Below, one piece after another: positions 30,243-37,337 of a stretch of 37,337 bases of DNA. Below the pieces are notes generated by a model. It saw only the letters and a program-made list of their open reading frames with translations. It was not told the origin of the DNA and ran no database searches. The stretch is from the NCBI GenBank assembly GCA_009693015.1, contig SHYB01000021.1, forward strand, positions 1 to 37,337, given 5' to 3'. The position numbers and the translations under genes are program-made. The stretch's first letter is position 1. Each line of letters opens with the position of its first letter. The stretch comes from Dehalococcoidia bacterium. Lineage in GTDB: Bacteria > Chloroflexota > Dehalococcoidia > SHYB01.

Positions 30243-30792
30243 TGCGCCGTTCCGGGTTTTCCACGTCGTCGGCCCATTGGGTGGGGTTTGCGAAGATGTA
30301 TTCCCGTATGCGGTTGAGGTCGTCCTCGGTGCGGACGACGTGTTCGTAGTAGTTGCGCTGCCAGACGGGCGTGCCGGGCGTGCCGCGTAGGGTGTTGATG
30401 CGGCGAGAGGAGAAGGATTTGAGGGCACGGACGATTTCCGGCAGGCCGTGGATGTGGGGCGACGTAGGGGCGGGTTGGTCACCGGTAGGGGCGGGTTTCA
30501 AACCCGCCCCTACCGAAAGACCGTTGTGCAACGTGATGACACCATGCACATGGTTGGGCATTACCACAAATGCATCCAGGGCCACGAAGGCGTAATGGGA
30601 CGGCAGGTCCAGCCAGCAAGCGTGCGCAATTTGACCGTAGGGGTTGAGGGTGATGTGGCCATCTTGGACTTGGCCGAATATGCAATTCCTGTCTTGTGTG
30701 CATATGGTGACGTAGTACATCCCCGCCTGGGTGTAGTCGTACCCACGCAGGCGGATGGATCGGCGATGGTGGCGGGTAGGGTCATAGGGCAT
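30238..30792 (-). CDS. REP-associated tyrosine transposase (TnpA-REP/RAYT, Y1 family)
   Basis: A 184-residue HUH single-strand DNA transposase of the RAYT type. YYVTICTQDRNCIFG is the N-terminal signature, His81 and His83 in MPNHVHG form the HUH metal site, and the catalytic tyrosine is Tyr148 or Tyr149 in WQRNYYEHVVR. These proteins act on REP palindromes and are usually domesticated single copies. Here the gene is flanked by, and itself contains, REP-like sequence: residues 93-103 (SVGAGLKPAPT) are encoded by one palindrome and 106-110 (QPAPT) by a half-site. No ribosome site is clear. Confidence 0.92.
   Translation of the reverse strand: MPYDPTRHHRRSIRLRGYDYTQAGMYYVTICTQDRNCIFGQVQDGHITLNPYGQIAHACWLDLPSHYAFVALDAFVVMPNHVHGVITLHNGLSVGAGLKPAPTGDQPAPTSPHIHGLPEIVRALKSFSSRRINTLRGTPGTPVWQRNYYEHVVRTEDDLNRIREYIFANPTQWADDVENPERRT
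30464..30515. repeat. REP-like palindrome and half-site within the transposase gene
   Basis: Left arm CGGTAGGGGCGGGTTT (30483-30498) and its exact complement (30500-30515) around one base. A further direct half-copy GTAGGGGCGGGTT is at 30464-30476. The arrangement resembles a REP pair inserted in frame in the coding region. Confidence 0.8.
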
Positions 30793-30878
30793 GGGGAGTG
30801 CCGCGCGTTGCTCACGATGGTGCGCGCAGTGCAGCGCGGGGGGAAGGGGCGTGCCATTGCCTAGTCCTTACCATCCCC

Positions 30879-32996
<2,118 letters not shown>

Positions 32997-33002
32997 GCGG
33001 CT

Positions 33003-33011
33003 AGTGTAGCA
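33003..33011 (-). promoter_or_regulatory. Extended -10 promoter of uvrB
   Basis: TGC-TACACT on the minus strand ends 6 bases before the uvrB ATG, so the expected transcript start is at or next to the A of ATG. Confidence 0.6.
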
Positions 33012-33054
33012 GGGGTAGGGAGGGGAGAGTGGCGCAGGGCCGCGGAGGGATTGG

Positions 33055-33402
33055 CTACGGGAATGCATCCCGCTGTGCAGCTTTCGCCCAGGGAGGACTT
33101 TGATACTGTTCACCGAACCGGACCTGGAGTATCAGCGCAAGTGTATCATGTAAGGTGAGATGTCCTGCTAGTCCTGTTCGCGCATAATACTGAGCTTGAT
33201 CCACACTGACCTCTATCGTCGCCGTGGCCGCGATGTCCGGGGCGGGAGGCACGGACGTGGCCGTGGGCGTGGCCTAGCCGAGAATCGCCTGCACCGTGGC
33301 GGCGACGTCCGGCTGCTCCTGGCATGCCGCGACCAGCAGTGCTGCGGCGATACACAGCGCGGATACGCCGAATATGGGACGGTGCTTAAAGCGGATCGCT
33401 AC
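33055..33402 (-). pseudogene. Decayed lipoprotein gene with in-frame amber codon
   Basis: One frame reads a lipoprotein signal (FGVSALCIAAALLVAACQEQP), then ATVQAILG, a TAG at 33274-33276, and continues ATPTATSVPPAPDIAATATIEVSVDQAQYYARTG to a stop at 33055. The segments on either side fit one protein (lipobox, Thr/Pro linker, short domain). No ATG, GTG or TTG start is in frame upstream of the signal sequence. Both defects suggest a recently inactivated gene. The downstream piece from 33252 could still be translated from a GTG. Confidence 0.55.
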
Positions 33403-33611
33403 TCCTTCACCACCATCACGCTTGTCGCCTTCATCAGCGCTGTCGCCTTATCCCCCACCTTCAGCCCCAGCTCCCGCGCCGCCTCCGCGCTGATCAGCGC
33501 CACGATGTGGTTGTCCCCCACCTGCAGCTCGATCTGCGCCATCAGCCCTTCGATCTTCACCGACGTCACCTTCCCCGGCAAACGGTTCCTCGCGCTCGTC
33601 TTCATTGCCAT
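33399..33611 (-). CDS. Single Mop (TOBE) domain molybdate-binding protein
   Basis: A 70-residue protein made of one Mop/TOBE domain: SARNRLPGKVTSVKIEGLMAQIELQVGDNHIVALISAEAARELGLKVGDKATALMKATSVMVV. This is the ModG/MopI type, which binds molybdate or tungstate as oligomers. AAGGAG precedes the first of two close ATGs. It lies 46 bases after the HTH gene on the same strand, divergent from modABC; storage or sensing of molybdate is the likely role. Confidence 0.9.
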   Translation of the reverse strand: MAMKTSARNRLPGKVTSVKIEGLMAQIELQVGDNHIVALISAEAARELGLKVGDKATALMKATSVMVVKE

Positions 33612-33657
33612 CGCTCTCCTTGTTGGTGCAGCTCGCCGTCAACTGCGCATTGCCTGG

Positions 33658-34059
33658 CTAGGTACCCCTTGCCGCTTGTCCTGAGCCGTGAGCCTGCCCT
33701 GATCTGGGTCGAAGAGAAGAGCGAGCGGCGTTTTGGCGCAGCACCGACGCATCCGACAGTGCCCACGCCACCAGCAGCGTGAGGCGCGTCGCCCGGTCGT
33801 GCGCGTCGATCCCCGAAAGTTCTTTGATGCGGTGCAGGCGGTACAGCACGCTGTTGCGGTGCAGGAACAACGTTTCGCCTGTCTCCGCCAGCGCCCCGCC
33901 GTGCTCCACGTACGTCTGCAGCGTATGCACGAGGTCTGATCCCGTGCGCGCGTCGTACTGCGCCAGCGGCGACAGCACCGCGTCCAGCCGCGGGAATATC
34001 TGGTCCCGGCCCTGCAGCCCGGCCACCGTCTCCGAAAGCTCCCGCAGCGCTGCTTCCAT
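33658..34059 (-). CDS. PucR-type C-terminal HTH (HTH_30) protein without sensor domain
   Basis: A 133-residue protein that holds only the C-terminal DNA-binding part of PucR/CdaR-type regulators: LVHTLQTYVEHGGALAETGETLFLHRNSVLYRLHRIKELSGIDAHDRATRLTLLVAWAL (about 43-101). PucR family members usually have an additional long sensor region; here only about 40 residues precede the HTH. The tail after 105 is basic and low in complexity. Start 34059 is chosen because TGC-TACGAT ends 6 bases upstream, suggesting a leaderless message; a start at 34107 is possible. It is divergent from modA and co-directional with the Mop gene. Confidence 0.78.
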   Translation of the reverse strand: MEAALRELSETVAGLQGRDQIFPRLDAVLSPLAQYDARTGSDLVHTLQTYVEHGGALAETGETLFLHRNSVLYRLHRIKELSGIDAHDRATRLTLLVAWALSDASVLRQNAARSSLRPRSGQAHGSGQAARGT

Positions 34060-34065
34060 CCTCGT

Positions 34066-34074
34066 ATCGTAGCA
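34066..34074 (-). promoter_or_regulatory. Extended -10 promoter of the HTH gene
   Basis: TGC-TACGAT on the minus strand, ending 6 bases before the ATG at 34059, as in uvrB. Confidence 0.5.
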
Positions 34075-34129
34075 TGCGGGGGAGGCGGCTTTGTGCAGTC
34101 CGCCCAATGCTGCGGGCCATCGCGTCCGC

Positions 34130-34135
34130 TACACT
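34130..34135 (+). promoter_or_regulatory. -10 element of modA
   Basis: TACACT preceded by CGC ends 9 bases before the modA ATG, so the leader would be about 3 bases or none. No ribosome site lies before this ATG. Confidence 0.45.
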
Positions 34136-34144
34136 CCAGCGTCT

Positions 34145-34963
34145 ATGCGCATGCGAACACTCCTGGCCCTGGCGACGCTGCCCACACTCTTGCTCACCGC
34201 GTGCGGTGGCGGCGATGCTGCTATGCCTGCGCCAGCCGCATCGCCCATCGTGAAACGCGATCTTCTCGTCTTCGCCGCGTCGTCGCTCACCGACGCCTTT
34301 ACCGAAGCAGCCAAGGTGTTCGAGGCGCAGCATCCGGGCGTCACCGTATCGCTCAACTTCGCCGCGACGTCTACGCTGCGGCTGCAGGTGGAGCAGGGCG
34401 CCCGCGCCGATGTCATCGCCTCCGCCGATCAGCGCAATCTCGACCTGCTAGCGCAGGCCGGCCTCACCGACGGTTCGTCCGTCGCCTTCGCCTCTAATCG
34501 TCTGGCGATCATCGTGCCGCGCAAGAACGCGAAAGTCGCTTCGCTGGCCGATCTCGCCGCGCCGGGCCGGCGCCTAGTGCTGGTCACGCCGCAGACGCCC
34601 ATCGGCGCGTACACCGGCCAGGTGCTCAATCTCGTGGCGCGCGACGCTGCCTACGGCCCCGCGTTCGTGCAGCGCCTGCGGCAGAACGTCGTTACCGAGG
34701 CGCTCAACGTGCGGCAGGCCGTGGCCACGGTGCAGCTGGGCGAGGCCGACGCTACACTGGTGTACTCCACCGACGCCGTGGGTACGGTGGCGCAGGACGT
34801 CGCCGCGATCTTTCTGCCGGATGCATTTCATGTGCCTGTAACCTATCCCATTGCCGTGGTGAAGGGCGCGCCGCAGGGCGGGCTTGCCCGCGAATTCGTG
34901 CGGTTCATCGCCACGGCAGAGGGCCAGCGTATTCTTAAGGCGTGGGGCTTTTTAGCGCCGTGA
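34145..34963 (+). CDS. modA: Molybdate ABC transporter substrate-binding lipoprotein
   Basis: A 272-residue periplasmic-type binding protein anchored as a lipoprotein (lipobox LTAC, Cys20). VFAASSLTDAFTEAAKVFEAQHPGVTVSLNFAATSTLRLQVEQGARADVIASAD (about 40-94) is the ModA signature with the oxyanion-binding serines. It captures molybdate, or possibly tungstate. Two ATGs (34145 and 34151) are possible starts. It is followed by modB and modC in the same direction, and is divergent from the HTH gene. Confidence 0.94.
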   Translation: MRMRTLLALATLPTLLLTACGGGDAAMPAPAASPIVKRDLLVFAASSLTDAFTEAAKVFEAQHPGVTVSLNFAATSTLRLQVEQGARADVIASADQRNLDLLAQAGLTDGSSVAFASNRLAIIVPRKNAKVASLADLAAPGRRLVLVTPQTPIGAYTGQVLNLVARDAAYGPAFVQRLRQNVVTEALNVRQAVATVQLGEADATLVYSTDAVGTVAQDVAAIFLPDAFHVPVTYPIAVVKGAPQGGLAREFVRFIATAEGQRILKAWGFLAP

Positions 34964-35000
34964 CCCCGTGCGAAGTCCCATGAGCACGGAGCAGATTAGG

Positions 35001-35816
35001 ATGAAAGCGGCGTGGAAAAAGCCGTCAGCCGGCTGGCTGGTCGCGGGCGCGCTGCCCACGGCGCTCTTCCTGGCGTTCATCGGCGTGCCGCTGGCGGCGC
35101 TGCTGGTGCGCGGCCTGGGCGCAGATGGCTTCTGGGACGCGCTGGGCGGCCATCGCGTGCTGGACGCATTGCGGCTGTCCTTCGTCACCAGCGCCATAGC
35201 TGCAGGGGTCATGGTGCTGGTGGGTACGCCGCTGGCATACGCTCTGGCCCGCCGGCGCTTCCCCGGGCGAACTGTTGTGGACGCAATGATCGAACTGCCC
35301 ATCGTCCTGCCGCCCATCGTCGGCGGGCTGGCGATGCTCATGGCCTTTGGGCGCACCAGCATCATCGGCGGCTGGCTGGACGGCATCGGCTTGCATCTGC
35401 CCTTCACCATGATTGCCGTAGTCATGGCGGAAATCTTCGTCGCCGCGCCGTTCTACATCCGCTCCGCCAAGCTGGGGTTTGAAGCGGTGGACCCGGGCCT
35501 GGAGGAGATGGCACAGACGCTGGGGGCCACGCCGCAGCGCAGCTTTTTTCTGGTGACGCTGCCCCTGGCGTGGCGGGCGCTGGTGGGCGGCCTGGTGCTG
35601 GCGTGGGCCCGCGCAATCTCCGAGTTCGGCGCCACGCTGATGTTCGCCGGCAACCTGCCGGGGCGCACCCAGACCATGCCGCTGGCGATCCTTTCCGCGC
35701 TGGAGTCCGACCTTGGCGCGGCGCTGGCGCTGGCGGTGGTCATGCTTGCCGTGTCCCTCGGCGTGCTGCTGGCGGCGCGCTGGTTCGCCTCCCGCGGCGA
35801 TCGGAGCGCGGCATGA
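35001..35816 (+). CDS. modB: Molybdate ABC transporter permease
   Basis: A 271-residue membrane protein with five or six predicted membrane segments (first GWLVAGALPTALFLAFIGVP) and the EAA-type motif AQTLGATPQRSFFLVTLPLA that contacts the ATPase. ELPIVLPPIVGGLAMLMAFG and RAISEFGATLMFAGN are ModB family stretches. Start 35001 has GGAG 9 bases upstream; in-frame starts at 34968 (GTG) and 34980 (ATG) are alternatives. Its stop overlaps the modC start (ATGA). Confidence 0.93.
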   Translation: MKAAWKKPSAGWLVAGALPTALFLAFIGVPLAALLVRGLGADGFWDALGGHRVLDALRLSFVTSAIAAGVMVLVGTPLAYALARRRFPGRTVVDAMIELPIVLPPIVGGLAMLMAFGRTSIIGGWLDGIGLHLPFTMIAVVMAEIFVAAPFYIRSAKLGFEAVDPGLEEMAQTLGATPQRSFFLVTLPLAWRALVGGLVLAWARAISEFGATLMFAGNLPGRTQTMPLAILSALESDLGAALALAVVMLAVSLGVLLAARWFASRGDRSAA

Positions 35817-36907
35817 CCTCCGGCTGGATTCGCCACACGCTCGGCGCCTTTTCCCTGGACATGCGCTGGGCCGCCGCCCCTGGCGAAATCGTGACGCTGT
35901 TCGGCCCTTCCGGCGCGGGCAAGAGCACCACGCTGCGCGCCATCGCCGGGCTGGTGCGCCCCCGCGAAGGCCGCATCGAGGTCGGCGGCGTGACGGTGTT
36001 CGACAGCGAGTCCGGCGCGGTGACGCCGCCGCATCGCCGTCGCGTGGGGTACATGCCGCAGGACTACGCGCTGTTCCCCCACATGACGGTGCGCGGCAAT
36101 ATTGGGTTCCCCCTGCGGGGCGGGGCTTTTCCCTTGCGCGGCATGCCGCAGTCCGCCGTTGCCTCCCGCGTGGACGAGCTTTTGGAGGCGTTGCATATCG
36201 CCGAGCTTGCCGGGCGCTACCCCCGCCAGATTTCACGCGGCCAGCAACAGCGTGTAGCCCTGGCCCGCGCCCTCGCGCCGCGCCCCGCCGTGCTCCTGCT
36301 CGACGAGCCGTTCTCCGCGCTCGACCTTGAACTGCGCCGCGCGTTGCGCTTGGAGTTGAAAGCCGTCCGCGACCGCGAACGTTTGCCCATCATCCTTGTC
36401 ACGCACGACCTCGACGATGCCCTGGCGCTGAGCGATCGCGTGCTTGCCGTTGACCGGGGCCGCGTTGTGGCCGAAGGGCTGCCGCTCGCCGTGCTGGAGC
36501 GACCGTCGGTTGCGCGCTTGTCCCGCCTGGTGGAGGTGGAGAACGTCTTTCAAGCGACGGTTCTACGCGCCGACCGCGCCCAGGGCGTGCTCGCCTGCGA
36601 TCTGGGCGGCGCGACGCTGGAGATTCCTTACGCTCCGCTGGAGGCGGGCGCCGCGGTGCGCATCGGCGTACGCGCCGGCGACGTGATGCTCGCCACCGAG
36701 TTGCCGCACGGGCTGTCCGCGGGCAACGTGCTGCCGGCTCGCGTGGTATCGCTGGCGCCGCGCGGGTTCGAGGTGCTGGCGCAGGTGGACTGCGGCGCGC
36801 CGTTTACCGCCCAACTGACGCCGCGCGCCGTGCAGCGCCTGGGCATCGCCCCCGGCGCGCAGGTGTGGGTCGTGGTCAAGAGCAACTCGTGCTTTGTCAT
36901 TGAGTAG
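35813..36907 (+). CDS. modC: Molybdate ABC transporter ATP-binding protein
   Basis: A 364-residue ABC ATPase with Walker A GPSGAGKST (31-39), Q-loop Gln83, Walker B VLLLDEP with Asp164 and Glu165, and DLDLDDA-like switch His in THD. The signature motif reads ISRGQQQ (140-146) where LSGGQ is usual, a Gly-to-Arg change at position 142. The C-terminal part (about 240-364) holds a TOBE/Mop domain (VENVFQATVLRADRAQGVLACDLGGATLEIP and NVLPARVVSLAPRGFEVLAQVDCG) that binds molybdate as a regulator of transport. ATGA overlap with modB. Confidence 0.94.
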   Translation: MTSGWIRHTLGAFSLDMRWAAAPGEIVTLFGPSGAGKSTTLRAIAGLVRPREGRIEVGGVTVFDSESGAVTPPHRRRVGYMPQDYALFPHMTVRGNIGFPLRGGAFPLRGMPQSAVASRVDELLEALHIAELAGRYPRQISRGQQQRVALARALAPRPAVLLLDEPFSALDLELRRALRLELKAVRDRERLPIILVTHDLDDALALSDRVLAVDRGRVVAEGLPLAVLERPSVARLSRLVEVENVFQATVLRADRAQGVLACDLGGATLEIPYAPLEAGAAVRIGVRAGDVMLATELPHGLSAGNVLPARVVSLAPRGFEVLAQVDCGAPFTAQLTPRAVQRLGIAPGAQVWVVVKSNSCFVIE

Positions 36908-36970
36908 CCCCGCCCATTGACAGCGCCCGCCCCCCGTGGGATTCCTGTACCACTACCAGGGGTGTCTCCC

Positions 36971-37337
36971 ATGAAGCGCATCCAGACTGTCGAAGCCAAT
37001 CCCGCCAACGCCGTCCTCATCCTGGTCAATTTGCAGAACGAATTCTGCAAGCCGGGTGGCCTCGTGTTCGATGAGATCAACCCCCAGGCGATGCCCGGAG
37101 TGATCGCCGCGGCCCAGCGTTTCTTGGGCAAAGCCCGCGCTGCCAGTATCCCTGTCATCTACGTGCAATCCCTCCGCCGTCCCCACGACCCGCAGTTCAC
37201 CCGCTATGGCCTCAAACCCATCCTCAAGGAAGGCGCGTGGAACAGCAACATCGTTGATGAACTCACGTCCGCCGCCGGCGAGGCCGTGGTGACCGCATGG
37301 CATGAGGACCCCACCTATGAAACGCGCCTCGATCATA
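36971..37337 (+). CDS. Isochorismatase-like hydrolase with altered catalytic residues (partial, runs off the window)
   Basis: The first 122 residues of an isochorismatase-fold protein: AVLILVNLQNEFCKPGGLVFDEI, then VIYVQSLRRPHDPQF and VVTAWHEDPTYETRLDH. In active family members the first motif is DxQNDF with a catalytic Asp, where this protein has Asn20, and the later motif VxKxRxSAFxxTxLD has a Lys, where this protein appears to have Ala109. Loss of both would suggest a non-catalytic or changed function. The catalytic Cys region lies beyond the window. AGGGG precedes the ATG with a spacing of about 9. No stop in the window. Confidence 0.8.
   Translation, partial: MKRIQTVEANPANAVLILVNLQNEFCKPGGLVFDEINPQAMPGVIAAAQRFLGKARAASIPVIYVQSLRRPHDPQFTRYGLKPILKEGAWNSNIVDELTSAAGEAVVTAWHEDPTYETRLDH

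Noticed and set aside
33274-33276. Amber codon read through as pyrrolysine
   Set aside because: No methylamine methyltransferase context and the gene also lacks a start; decay is simpler.
36917-36953. TTGACA and TACCAC as a promoter for the isochorismatase-like gene
   Set aside because: The spacing between the elements is about 25 bases, too long for a sigma70 promoter.

Overview
This is a GC-rich, gene-dense bacterial segment. The gene mix suggests a member of the Chloroflexota, perhaps a Dehalococcoidia/SAR202-like heterotroph: two F420-type luciferase-like oxidoreductases, three tandem short-chain dehydrogenases, two oxalyl-CoA decarboxylase/2-hydroxyacyl-CoA lyase-like ThDP enzymes, an amidohydrolase, VOC, CocE and amidase proteins, FmdB zinc ribbons and a translin homologue. 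No rRNA or marker phylogeny is present, so the taxonomy is inference. No tRNA, rRNA, CRISPR array or integrase was seen.

Layout. 0.2-4 kb: a cupredoxin lipoprotein, then a minus-strand operon of three paralogous SDRs and an LLM oxidoreductase. 4-11 kb: a hormone-sensitive-lipase-like hydrolase, a CDGSH protein, a VOC protein, a zinc ribbon, ThDP enzyme 1, a methylenetetrahydrofolate reductase (MTHFR)-like protein with the frameshifted tail of a second copy beside it, and a conserved GWTDGLPVVP protein. 11-15 kb: a CocE-type hydrolase, a small unknown protein, a second LLM oxidoreductase and a SelW-type selenoprotein whose in-frame UGA hides its N-terminus. 15-18 kb: a tightly coupled minus-strand operon of two FmdB-type zinc ribbons, a translin-family protein and a two-domain nuclease; this is the best candidate for an undescribed system. 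18-22 kb: a quinone oxidoreductase, a third FmdB protein, an unknown protein, an amidase, then a gene-free stretch with a strongly folded, terminator-ended RNA candidate. 22-30 kb: a RelE/ParE-type toxin-antitoxin pair, a 1142-residue lipoprotein, ThDP enzyme 2, an amidohydrolase and an alpha/beta hydrolase. 30-33 kb: a REP-associated transposase with REP-like palindromes, and uvrB. 33-37 kb: a decayed lipoprotein gene, a lone Mop domain, a lone PucR-type HTH protein, modABC, and the start of an isochorismatase-like gene that lacks expected catalytic residues.

How the genes fit together. The catabolic genes (SDR, LLM, ThDP, VOC, amidohydrolase, CocE, amidase) look like a toolkit for varied organic substrates. 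The Mop and HTH genes sit divergently beside modABC and together have the parts of a split ModE-like regulator. Translational coupling by 4-base overlaps is common. Three convergent gene pairs share one CTAG as both stop codons. A recurrent extended -10 (TGC-TAnnnT) precedes many genes, and for uvrB and the HTH gene it lies so close to the ATG that leaderless transcripts are likely.
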